In this document: positions 47,267 to 58,029 of the stretch, piece after piece
Position numbering within the stretch: position 1 is the stretch's first letter
Layout: each line of letters opens with the position of its first letter
Assembly: GCA_023014335.1 (NCBI GenBank)
Contig: JAECYW010000031.1
Span: 62,001 to 126,000, forward strand
Reading direction: 5' to 3'
Origin: Galerina marginata
Taxonomy: Eukaryota > Basidiomycota > Agaricomycetes > Agaricales > Galerinaceae
DNA: 64,000 nucleotides
Position numbers and translations under genes: made by a program
The notes under the pieces: generated by a model
Databases searched by the model: none
What the model saw: the letters and a program-made list of their open reading frames with translations, nothing else
Told to the model about the DNA's origin: nothing

Positions 47267-49760
47267 GATAGATATTTCTCCGCGACGAGATTTAACACCT
47301 TTCGATCGACTTTTGGTAAACATTGTATGCAAAATTGAAAACTATATAGGATGGACCTACTGTATATACACCGAAGTTGATATTATCAGAGGCATTTTGA
47401 AAGCGCCTCTGGTAAGCGCCGGCTCATCTGGTACTCTGCAATATTATATACATTCACATTCACATGCACATTTCCTATTATACTTTGATTATACTTGATC
47501 GTCCTACCAACGTCCTACACGAAGGTGTCAGAAACGCGCTCGAAGACGGGTCTTGGAAGGGTCCGTCATCGTTCTAAGCTCCGTGCTCACCTTCCTCTTA
47601 CTATTCTCGTTTTATTTCAATTTATATAGCGGAACATATATTTTGGCAGACGCTGAGCCAAAACTGACTTTCCATGTCAGGGTGCCAAGCGCGACGCGTT
47701 TAGGTCACGTGAACGTTTGTTTGTTTTCACTCCCGTTTATGACTCTGAGATTCGAATTTTGGCCTTCCTTCGCTCACCTATGGACGTCTCTCTACCACTT
47801 TGTGTGTTCTATGTAAATCCGCACTTAGATATCTACGCGATGCTCCCTGCCCTCCTTTGCCAGTCTTGGAACTCGACATTCAGAAGAAACACATCAAATC
47901 AATTGCTATTGAATTAGCCCGACATGTCGCATGCGGATCTCGCAGTCCCACTGGAATTCCTCAGTAGGCTTCAGGTGAGAAATAGGTTCTGGAACGAGCA
48001 GAACGTCCTCTGATGCTGCCTGTTTCGAACTGGATAGATTTGATTGGTCCATGCTGCTATGGCGCGGCGCAGAACTCAGGACCGACCAGTGACTGGTGAC
48101 GGTCAGCGTACTTACGACTTGGCTTGGTGGTAGCAACCTAGGCACGTATTCTCGCTCATTTACTCTCTCTTAAGCCGAAGCTGAGCCTCGTTTTCTTACC
48201 ACAGCTCGTCATGATCGCGGTACATATGTTATGGCTTTCGTCAAAGGGCTCACGTCGATCTCAAAGCCCACACGCAAGCCTGTCATCCTTCTGTGGTGTC
48301 CGTAAACGACGCCTCTTGGCTCTTGCTACGTTTATTGGGAAAAAATTCTACTCACAGTACCCCGAAGACTCGACACGTCATTCAAATCGGCGCCTTATCC
48401 TACTAGCGGCCTGCGAAGTTACTCCCTTTCTCCCTCTCCCAGTCCTACTTTGTCTACCACACCTCGAACACGGACGCTCACACAAAACAACCGACCTTCT
48501 CCGCTGCCATTTCGGGCTGCAGCTGGCAGATTCGAGCGACTATTCAGTTCACACTTCCAAAGCAAGCTGCATCCTATGACTTGTTCCGTGCAGTTGAAGA
48601 GCAGACGAGGTCCCGTCGATGACCTTGACTGCCCAGGAGGGGATTGAAGTCTGAGGATTGAACGTACACAATAAGAAGCCGAAGGAGAAGGAAAAACCGA
48701 AGTAGGACTCGCGACGACGAGGAGCATAGTGCATAAGCGGGACGTTGACGCGTCAACATCAGCTGCAGGAGGGATCGATCGATCATCCTCCTATCCCAGT
48801 CTACTCTCTCCAAGGACCTTTTCGTCGGTGGACTTTCCATCCAAATTATTCGGGCATCAGCGTCAGTTTCGACTCCAATTCCAACTTCAAGCTTCGAGCT
48901 TCAGCTCTCAGAAAACGCCCTGGAGGCCGAGCTCTATCGCTATGAGCTGTATGCGTCCAAGTATCCACCACACCACCGTCATTTGACCTTAGGATCCTTA
49001 TTCCGGCCACGTCTCTATACAACCAATGTTATAACTACGCATATATTCAACCCTACGTTTTCCCCTTCTCGCCTCTTCCGAGCTATAGTCGTATCAAGCT
49101 CTGAAAACGAAGATTCTCATCAAGGACGTCAATTTCATCCTCACCCTCCGCATCAGGTGTACATTGAAGCTTTCATAGCATCCTTCAACTTTGGTCGTCA
49201 GATTCGAAAGTCGAACCAGCACCCACACCCGCACCCGCCCACTCCGTTGGCATCCTCCTGCTGATTCCTCCTTGTTGGTATCGTTATCCTGATGATCGCT
49301 ATTCTCGTTCCTGCTGTCCCGTGCGTCGTGAAAGCCAAACCCAAAGTCAACTCACATAAATTTCGCTTTGGTGGGCTCTGATCTCAGTAGCTACCCAGCC
49401 CAATTCCGGACTCAACCAACACCAGCTTAGACGACCGACAACGGGACTCGTGGGCCTAGCGGGTCGAGATTGAACTACCGTTTCCAGCCCATTCGACGCA
49501 GCGCAGTTATGTTCATTAGATATCGGAGGCTCGAGTCGCCGGGGTTGGACCCAAATCGCAATCGCAATCAAGAGCAGATCGGATTAGATCGGATGTTGAC
49601 TTTCAGTGAAGTTGACGCTGTGATTTAAGCGACTGCTCGCAATCGCGACTAGGGGGATATGGATGTGTGGAGACGACGACGAGGGTTGAGAGAGTTGTGG
49701 GAGTATCGGGTAAGCGTAACCGCAGCTGGAAAGTGAGAGAAAAACGCTTGCAAGTACGTA
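47050..49760 (+). repeat. segmental duplication, copy 1 (NLR 3' end plus downstream DNA)
   Basis: This segment covers the end of the acidic tail and about 2.5 kb after the stop. It recurs at 51.64-54.35 kb in the same orientation. Anchors that match are ggtcacgtgaacgtttgttt (47703 and 52120), gttataactacgcatatat (49028 and 53437), and the 'gaagacgaggt/gcagacgaggt' core (48603 and 52954). Divergence is considerable and indels are many. No ORF in it has a recognisable domain. It is a non-coding repeat or a duplicated flank. Confidence 0.75.
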
Positions 49761-49769
49761 TTTTTTTCG

Positions 49770-50790
49770 CTTGAGAACAGTTAGTTCATCGGCTTAAGCT
49801 TTGAATTCAGGTCTTTATTCTATTCTCGTCTCACCTCTCGTCTCAGCCTGGTGGCTTATCGGATCTATTGTACGCGTCTTCCTGACACACAAGATGTAGA
49901 CACAGCATCAACTTCTGATAACAAACAACGTGCTGAGCAATTATCTGAGGCGACGGCATTATTGATTATCAAAGATAACCCTGAGTTATCTTAAACCGTT
50001 GCATTCTACAACGCTCAAAAGAGCGAGTAAAATGGACAGGTCGGTGCAGGTCCTGGTACTAAAGCCCAGTCAGCTCCACAAGGCAGGATGCCAGTGTTGT
50101 GTGTCCATCAGAAGATGGATATTTAGGGTTTTATATGTAGATGGTTTTATCTTAGTCCCGGTCCACATGGAATTGCACGGCAACGAATCTAGGGTACAGA
50201 CATTAATCCAGTCACTAGTTAAATTGGGCCTGCGCTTCTTCTTGACATGTACTTCCGATGTCGGACTTCAAAGTCAAATTAGGAGATGCGAAATTCATCC
50301 GTGAGCGCTTAGATCGTCACTAAGCGCCTGCGAGTTGCACTTATGCCATAGGCCACGGCAATTTGTCGATATTGCTTCGGTAAAACCTGAATGTACCCAC
50401 TGGTCATGGGCTTTCCTTCGATATGTGGCGCTTTCTGTGATTGTCTCCTAAGTTCCGATCTTATCTCAGTGATCGTAAATTGGACCCCTCCATAATATTC
50501 ATGGCCTGATTAGTTATAGACTGATATCCAATTCGAGAGTTTGTGCTAGGATATTTTTGCCCATACTGTTTCTCTGCTTTACGGTTCGCGATATTCGGTC
50601 TCATTTAGCTACTAAATCCATGTGAAAAGGGTCCACTAGCTCCCAACACGCAGGCTGCAAATCGGAGATTTCGAAGGTTGTTAGTAAAGTATTGATGCAA
50701 GATTTTTATCACTTCTTGTCGTGAAATATCAGATTAAGGGTCAAATTAGGCATCCTTCACACGTTCTCAAGGCCCACAGACCAGAGGAAC
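49770..50790. other. intergenic, no supported gene
   Basis: The plus ORF 49999-50304 (101 codons) is Leu/Arg-rich without domain features. I see nothing else to annotate. Confidence 0.4.
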
Positions 50791-50793
50791 GAC

Positions 50794-50800
50794 TATATAA
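50794..50800 (+). promoter_or_regulatory. TATA box of a small secreted protein gene
   Basis: TATATAA lies 74 bases upstream of the ATG at 50868. The spacing is nearly the same as for the other small secreted gene in the window. Confidence 0.55.
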
Positions 50801-50867
50801 GAAGAGCGCATACATCGGATTCTGTATTCTAAATTCAAGTATTTCGTTGAACTAGATCTAGCCCATC

Positions 50868-51162
50868 ATGAAGGCGCTTCAACTTCTCTCTTTCATCGTT
50901 ACACTTCTACTGGTGCCTCGTGCATTTGCAGGCTGTATTCAGGCACACCCATGGGACTGCTTCAAGCTAGACGCACCAAACTCAGCAGAAAGTGCAGCAC
51001 TCACTGCAGATCAGACGACTAAGCTCGTTAATCTCGAGAGAAATGCAGTAGCCCTAGACGTATGTTAACGCTTCCTCTCAGCCATTGCAAAATCTTATCA
51101 CCCATCCCCTCAGCATTGATCATCACCAGAAATTCGGAGTACCATATGGCGGATTACAATAA
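50868..51162 (+). CDS. small secreted protein, 74 residues
   Basis: Two exons (50868-51059, 51130-51162) separated by a 70-nt GTATGT...CAG intron give 74 residues. Residues 1-21 are a signal peptide (MKALQLLSFIVTLLLVPRAFA). The mature part begins GCIQAHPWDCFKLD, so it has two nearby cysteines, and ends DKFGVPYGGLQ. No family is recognised. A good TATA box, the signal peptide and the clean intron make it a credible expressed gene. It sits between two copies of a segmental duplication and is not itself duplicated. Confidence 0.65.
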
Positions 51163-51639
51163 CGAACAATGGGAGGAATAGTGATTGCGCGTAGAATACT
51201 TAGGATGAAGGATCGTATTCACTTTGTAAATGTTTGTTTATCGGGACAGTTGGTTGCAATCATAAGGCTAGTGTCTGATATTATGAAGGCCACAACTGTG
51301 TCCTCGAACTAGCCAATTCACCTGGTCAAAATATGCGCACAAAACCAAAAAAAAAAGTGTATCAAAGCTGAGCAGATAATGCATGACAGATGAGATGACC
51401 CATCACCCATGGAACGGTTTTCTCGACTCAGACCGCCTGATATTCCGCCTTCAACTTTCCACTTCCTGGGGTCTACTCTTCCGCGTGAGACAATGTTCGG
51501 TAGCTGATACGGCACCGATCCTGAACCCTCCCCCAACCTGGTTGCTAGAACCTGTCTTCCACGTTCTCGCTGGTACAAAAAGTCCAACCACGGGTGAAGA
51601 GCGAGGTCAAGAGTTATGGTGACGTGAAAAATTACAAAG

Positions 51640-51905
51640 AACAGGACAGTGGTCTGATTTTAGCGACGAGTTTGGGGAGGGCGCCGTGAATGACGAAGAC
51701 GAACATCAAATTGGCGATCCTGAAGATGTTTCCATGGTCGACGAGGGTTCTGAAGATTTTGAGGTTCAGATACTGATGATTGGAAGTGAATTTACGACGC
51801 TATTGTGTATAACGAGTTTTAGAACTCGGATGGTGGTTACGAGGCGGGGATTTATTATAGTTCTGAGGATTTTTAGTAGGATGGATATTGACTCCTGGAC
51901 AAGCT
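51640..51905 (+). pseudogene. relic of a NACHT-ankyrin acidic tail
   Basis: In one plus frame this reads DEFGEGAVNDEDEHQIGDPE, then MVDEGSEDFEVQ, which is the same Asp/Glu/Gly pattern as the end of the tail at 47.05-47.27 kb. The DNA also matches around 'ttgaggttcag' and '.agtaggat.gatatt' at the stop. Downstream the frame is lost and the upstream NACHT and ankyrin parts are absent. It marks the 5' edge of the second copy of the segmental duplication. Confidence 0.65.
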
Positions 51906-54350
51906 TTACAAATTTAGTCCCTGTATGATCTGAATTGAAAAATATTGTCTGCCAAATTGAAAGCCCTAGGATGGAAAAATATATACCGAAGTTAATTTTA
52001 CCGGAGGCGTTTTCAAAGCGCCCCTGGTAAGGACTGGCTCATCGGGTACTCGATATCAGTATCGAGTACCAAAGCTGACCTTCAAGCAACCTTCAAGTTT
52101 GGAAATCGCGACGCGTAAAGGTCACGTGAACGTTTGTTTGTTTTCTCCCCCGTTTTTGGAAAGCCCTTTTGCGATTAGGATTTTCGACTTTCCTTCATCT
52201 ATGTCACTCTTCTGATCTTTGTATCCTATGTGAATGCGTACTTAGCTATCTACCCGACGGGCCCTGCCTGCATTTACGAAATCTTATAACTTTGACACCA
52301 GCAAAGACGTTTCGTATCGATCGCTGTTGAAGTAACCCGTCGAGTCCCAACGTCGGTTCTCGAAGTCTCTCTGAACTTCTTCAAGCCATAGGTGAGAAAT
52401 GAGTTCTGAAACGAGTAGAGCGTCGACTCATGCGGCCTGTTTCGATAGCTCGAATTATCTTGGCTCAATGCTGGACCGCAGGACGGACTGATGAGTCTTC
52501 ATTGGACATGGACTTGTGGCTTGGCTTGGTGGTAACAACCTAGGCACGTATTCACGCTCGTGTCTTCTCTCTAGAGCCGAAACTGAAGGTCGTCTTACCA
52601 CAGCTCATCAAATCGCATACAGTGTTACTCTCTTCAAAGAGATCACTTCCACGTCAACATCCAGACTTATGCCGGTCATCCCACCATGGCGTTCGTAAAC
52701 CACGCCATTTAGCCCTTGCTACGTTCGCTGGCGCAGTCTCCTACACCCAGGACCCCGATGATTCGACTCATCAAGGGAATCGCATCTCAAATCGCATCCG
52801 CGCTGTATCCTACGAGCGGCCTGCGAAGTTGCTTATTCTTCTCCCTCTCGCTTCCGTCTCAATTTTCATCTGGAAAGACTCGAGCGACCAGCATCCTTTA
52901 TTCAGTCTACGCTTCCGAAGCAAGTCGTGCCCCATGACTGATCCTGTGCGGTTGAAGAGAAGACGAGGTCGTGCGTTTGGCCCTGATTGCCATGGAGTGA
53001 TTGAAGATCGAGGCTTGAACGTGCGGAATAAGAATCCGAAATAAAGAGAAGGATCAGCTCAAGTAAACTGTGCCTACTAGGACGAGGAGGAGCAGGAAGG
53101 GTGCACAGCCAGGGCGTCGACGCGTCAACTTCAACTTCAGGAGGGATCAATTGATCATCATCGATCATCCTTCAATTGAATCCTAGTCTGACCCTCTCCA
53201 TGGACCACGTTGCGCAGGTGGACTTTCGATTCGAATTCGGGGATCAGCGTCAATTTCAATTTCGACTTCAATTCCAACTTGACGCTTCGAACTTCAGCGC
53301 TCAGCGCTCAGCAGGCGCCATAGAAGCTGGACCCTATCGCCAGCACCGTATACGCGTTTAAGTCACCATCACACGACCGGCAACTTTCTTTAGGGCTCCT
53401 TATCTCAAATCCCAACCATGTCTCAATACTACCGATGTTATAACTACGCATATATCCAACTTTACCTTTGCCCCTCCTCTCCTCTTCCGAGCCATGGTCC
53501 CATCAAGGGGGGAATACTAAAATTCTAATCAAGAACGTCAATTTCGTCCTCGCCCTCTGCGTCGGCTGTATATCGGCGCTTTCATAGCATCATCCTACAA
53601 CTTTGGTCGTCAGATTCGAAAGCCAACCAGCACCCGCACCCGCAATTGACATCCTGCTAGTTCCTCGATGTTGGTATCGTCATCGTTATGATCGCTGTTC
53701 TGGTTCCTGCTGCCCCGTGCGTCGTGAAAGCCAAAACCAAAGTCAAAACCGCTTCGATGGGCTTCGATCTCAGAAGCTGCCTAGCCAGGGTTCCAGATCC
53801 AACCACCACCAGCTTAGACGACCGACAACAGCACCCATGGGTCTAACGCGTCGAGATTGAGCTGCCGACTCTAGCCCATTCGATGGAACGCAGTTGCGTA
53901 CTTTAGATCTCGGAGGCTGGAGTTGTTGAGGTTGCATCTGAGCCTGGAGGACGCTGCTTCTGGGTGTCGAATAGAATGCGAACCAAAATCATGATCGAAA
54001 CGAGATCGGATTAGATCGGATATCGACTTCGGTTGAGGTTTACGCTGTGCTTTGAGTTGCTGCTCGCGATCGCGACTGGAGGGAACGTGGATGTGTGGAG
54101 ACAGCGACGAGGGTCGAGAGAGTCGAGGAAGAGAAGATGAACAGTCTGAACGACGTTCGGGTACGCGTCGATTTCGAATATTATACGATGATGTCACGTA
54201 TCATTGCTTTCTCTAGTGGTTTTTTAAAAGACGTAGGCTTGCGGAGTAGGGTGTCTTGCTTCGAGTTGACTCTGGCGGACTGGGTCATGACGAGGAAGCT
54301 TGAAGATGGAGTTGAAGCGCAGCAGTAAAATGCGCGACAAAGGCTTGCGA
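51906..54350 (+). repeat. segmental duplication, copy 2
   Basis: This is the counterpart of 47.27-49.76 kb, with shared landmarks in order and an overall offset that changes from about 4.6 to 4.4 kb. That means roughly 0.2 kb was lost from this copy near 51.9-52.1 kb or gained in the other. It ends in the 'cttgcgagtacgtgctttt' series, also seen at 49.75 kb. ORFs inside are not conserved between copies. Confidence 0.7.
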
Positions 54351-54359
54351 GTACGTGCT

Positions 54360-55790
54360 TTTTAGTTTGAGTGTATAGCTCTTCAGCTTACTCTTCGAAA
54401 ATAAGTCTTTACCCTATCCTACGGTATCCTGATCTCTTACTCCCAGGACCCCGAAGATTCGATATGTTAAGGATTTCATCTCGAATCATTACCAGCAACG
54501 CCCTGTGAAGTCGCCTCTCTTTCTCCATGTTCGACTGCTACTTCGTCTACACCACGGACGCTCACGACCAAAAACCCTAACCGCCTGCCTTTTCTTCTGT
54601 TCTGTTTTGGGTTGCAACTGCCAGCTGGCAAGTGTCGAGCGGCTTGCACCTTCCATCCAGTCTTACACTTCCAAACACGCTGCGTCCCATGATAAATCCT
54701 ATGCTGTTGGAGAGAAGACGAATTTGTGGTCGTGGTGTTGGTCTTGACTGCTCTGGAAGGATTGCAGATTGTGGCTTGAACGAGCGGACGGAGAAGCGGA
54801 ATGAGAAGTAGATTCGGAAGCGGAAGTCGGGAATCTGCCTACCAGGACGGCGAGGAGCAAAACGTCTATCTCTATCTCTGGCGCAAGCTAGGGCTATGCA
54901 CCAGAGTCGGGATCTCAACATGTTAGCTTCGACTTCATGATTATCGGATTATCGTCCTCCAATCCAACTCGTGCTGTTCACGAGAAAATGGGGTCGTATC
55001 GTTTGTCTTGACTGCCCCTGCAGCCGGCCGAATGGTTTTGGCAGTCGATGCTGGGGGAGGGAGGGCTAGAGTCGTGAAGGTTGCACCTGACAGCTTCTGC
55101 CAGTCGAATTCGACTCAGTCGCCATTGCAATCGAAAATCGGATTAAATCGGATATCGAACTTGGGTTTTGAGGTTACACTGTGGTTTAAGCTACTGCTCG
55201 CGATTATGGGGAAGATGGATGTGTGAAGGCGACGATGAGGGTTGAGAGACGGGGAGGAGTAAAGTCTGAACGAATGTCGGGTAAGTGTCATTTCCCAACA
55301 CGATACGAGGATGTCACTTATCTTTGCTTTCTCTAGTGGTTTGTTTTTGAGAAGACGTAGGGCTTAGGATGCCAACTTGAGCGTCGAGCGTCGGGATGGG
55401 GTTGTGCCGCTTGGCGGGCTTTGTTCGTACGATGAATCGCAGCAGGAAGAAGGGAGACAACATTTTGGAAGTACGTCTTTTTTCGCTTGAGGGTATGCTT
55501 CATCAGCTTACTCTTTGAACTCAAGTCTTTATTTTATTCTCGTACATGTGTACCAACTCTTGTCTCTGCCTGTCGAGGCGCTTTTCAAATTCCACATTGT
55601 ACTACGATCATCAGTACGGCCCGGTACGACTCAACCTTATCCTCGCTGTCTTCCAGTGAATTTTGAGTAGAAACGTGGCTTACGCCTTTGGGTGTCTCGC
55701 TTCAAGATGTGATTAGGCTAGCGCAGCAGGAAATGCTAGCAAGTACAAGTTTTTGCCACTTGAGAGTGTATAGTTCAGAGTCTGTTCGGT
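54360..55790 (+). repeat. third, truncated copies of the same repeat
   Basis: About 54480-54800 repeats the 'agagaagacga...cttgactgc' core. A further partial copy begins near 54990. The terminal series 'aagtacgt.ttttt..cttgag' followed by 'cttactcttt.aa..caagtctttat' occurs near 54345, 55470 and, shortened, 55740. So at least two extra partial copies are tandemly arranged before the MITE. Confidence 0.6.
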
Positions 55791-56247
55791 AACTATAAAC
55801 GGCCATATTATGGCTGATTGATGGCAGCTCGGATTATTCCGACGATCCCTGTTGAGAACATCCCATCAATTTCCCATGCCACGTCATTCTCCCGTCCCCG
55901 TTTGTCACCCCGCCCCAATGGTTGCGCTCATCGTTTCTACCGATGAGCTTACACTCTTGGATGAAAAAAAATGCAGGACCTGGCGCTTCTGGTAATTTGT
56001 ATTCAGGACATTATTTTAAGTTACTTTGCCATATAAATTAATTTTATTCCGTAGAACTACAATTACTATTCACGAAGGCGGGAGGAGAGGCGGGCAACGA
56101 GCGGGTAGTGAAACGGCGACCAAGGGTGTGATGGTTTAGGTGAGCCCGTGACGAATTGTGACAGATTCTAAATTTGGATCATGGGAATAATACGAGCTGC
56201 CATCAATCAGCCATAATATGGCCGTATTATGGTTACCGAACAGACTC
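55778..56247. mobile_element. MITE, 470 bp, with about 64-bp terminal inverted repeats
   Basis: The left end GAGTCTGTTCGGTAACTATA and the reverse complement of the right end GAGTCTGTTCGGTAACCATA stay alignable for about 64 bases with only three or four differences, through CGGCCATATTATGGCTGATT and GATGGCAGCTCG. Both ends are flanked by TCA (55775-55777 and 56248-56250), a 3-bp target duplication. There is no transposase ORF. The 3-bp duplication and TIR start suggest a PIF/Harbinger-type non-autonomous element; that class call is inference. It inserted into a copy of the 48-55 kb repeat, so it is younger than that repeat. Confidence 0.88.
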
Positions 56248-56572
56248 TCATTTGCTTGCTTAGCCTTTGAAAGCAAGTCTTCAATCCATTCAATCAGCCG
56301 TCGTCTCCGCCTGTCTAGTGGCTTCTCAAATTTCGACATCGAGCCACATATCGTTCAGTACATATGTTAACATGAACGCATGCATTACACCCTTGCAAGG
56401 TTATGGCGGTCAAAGTTGCCAAATGTCAATGCCGAATTTAGCGAACGGAAATTAAATTAAATTCTAATTTGGTCAATTTTTACCGCTAATTATGCAGGCT
56501 CTTACGTGAAATAAAAACTTGTCCCGATCTCGTGAAGTTCGTCTTCTTCCACAAACCACCTTGAACTGATCC

Positions 56573-57520
56573 ATGGAGCCTCCTGGAGAAGTAGCCACCT
56601 ATCCAGAAGAGTCTTTCAAACAGTTTTCGGAACACTTGAAGGGGGCGCATTTGCGGAAATTCGGCAATCCTCCATGCACCCACTGTGGAAAACCTCCGGC
56701 AGATAACGAACGATTCTCGAAATGCGCTAGGGTAAGTAGATCGTCTGATAATGGAGATTTGGCACTTTTGATAATAAATGTAACACTTGAAGTGCAAATC
56801 CATGGTTTACTGTTCTCGTCAGGTATGTATTTTCTGTGACCGCTCGCATGCCATAACCTGAATGATCGTGATTCAGTGCCAAAAGAGAGACTGGTGAGCC
56901 TCGAGGCTTATCTCGACTGTAATAACTATCTGAATGATCATGTGGAAATTTCTAGGCCTAGCCATAAGTCCTCGTGTGGGGAATCGGAGAAGCAGGGCGA
57001 TTTCATCATGAAATGCATACTCCGGATCAGCGACAGACTAGAGTTCGTTTCGTGCCTCGGGGAGGCGCTTGCTGAAGAGTTTTACGAACTCCTTATCAAG
57101 GAGAAAAGCACCAAGAAAATGTGGATTGCTGCCTTTCATGTCAGCCTCGTCCCTCACTCTGAAGACCTTGAACAATTGAAATCACCCGGTATCCCGATCG
57201 AGTTGTTACTGTCTAAACCCATGTTTGGCCGTCCAATGATCTTCAAGTTCCAGGACGCCTCAAATGAGAAGGACTTCCCTATCGATAAGCGAGCACACGC
57301 GATGTGGCACCACACAAGGAGTACATTGGATGAAACTGGTTGTTTCGACAGTCATGCCATGCTTACCTGCTTTTTGTACCAAGGGGCCATCTTCTTTGTC
57401 GCCTCACAGGCTGTGCATCCGAAGGATCTTTGCGATGTTGGGATTGGTCGTGTTAGGAGCGACGTTGGCGATTGGAAGGCAAAGATGATGCAGAATCCGG
57501 GCATAAAGTGCGATTCATGA
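56573..57520 (+). CDS. MYND-type zinc finger protein (four exons)
   Basis: Exons 56573-56731, 56793-56822, 56877-56893 and 56956-57520 join in phase and give 256 residues. The MYND finger is split over all four exons: CTHCGKPPADNERFSKCAR, then CKSMVYCSRQ, then CQKRDW completed across the intron, then PSHKSSC. It shows the full C-x2-C...C-x2-C...C-x3-C...H-x3-C ligand set. MYND fingers mediate protein-protein contacts, usually with Pro-rich partners. The C-terminal 180 residues are mixed alpha/beta in look and have no domain I recognise. The 30-nt and 17-nt microexons are required for the finger; a naive ORF reading would miss them and start at 56876. Confidence 0.88.
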
Positions 57521-57559
57521 TTATATCGTAAAAAAAGACTGACCGGACTTTTTGATCTA

Positions 57560-57800
57560 GACGGTTTAATGCCGCGATTGCCCTCGAAGATGCTAAAACC
57601 AAGAAATTCAGGTGCCTTATGAGTGACGAAGACAAGAGGTTGATAAGATTCTTCTCAACACCATCTGCTGCCCGATAAACATGACATTTGTTGGATATAT
57701 TGATGCCGGATTCAACGAGATCGTACCAAAAACCATAAATCTCGGTGTACTTTGTTTGTGCCGAAATTGTGTGGTGAGAGAAGAACTTGCGGGCCCCCAC
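57560..57800 (-). pseudogene. fragment related to the C-terminal region of the HEAT-array gene
   Basis: The minus-strand frame reads AQTKYTEIYGFWYDLVESGI, then KCHVYRAADGVEKNLINLL. This resembles the HEAT gene's ASEYAIYAGFDEGLIKSGI, then QIHVFVSTEVDDNFTLLQEL, in the same order and spacing. No HEAT exon is present beside it, and the frame ends within 70 codons. It lies tail to tail with the MYND gene. The similarity is modest and judged by eye, so this is a tentative broken paralogue. Confidence 0.45.
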
Positions 57801-57814
57801 TGGTAAATGTCTTG

Positions 57815-58000
57815 TCTTATTTAGGGGTCCTTATCTCAAATCCGACCACTCTCAATACTATCGATGTTATAACTACGCATACATATATCCAACGGACCTA
57901 CGTTTGCCTCCTCTCCTCTTCCCAGCTATGGTCGCACATTAATTCAAGAACAAAGTCAGACAGCAGTACCTCCAACAAGTACGAATCTCCCCTCTCCGAT
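57815..58000 (+). repeat. short fragment of the 48-55 kb repeat
   Basis: This shares 'tccttatctcaaatcc', gttataactacgcata (57866) and 'cctcctctcctcttcc..gc.atggtc' with 53385-53510 and, less closely, 48988-49100. It is about 190 bp long with no other part of the repeat attached. Confidence 0.65.
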
Positions 58001-58029
58001 CCGTACCCGCAGGCGTTCGCCGATGGATA

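Noticed and set aside
46304..47332. A 342-codon minus-strand ORF with a strongly hydrophobic translation
   Set aside because: It is antisense to the acidic tail of the NACHT-ankyrin gene. GAC, GAT and GAG codons read as Val, Ile and Leu on the other strand, so the hydrophobicity is a composition artefact.
56876..57520. A 214-codon ORF as a complete gene starting at 56876
   Set aside because: Its first residues read through an intron. The upstream exons complete a MYND finger and the true start is 56573.
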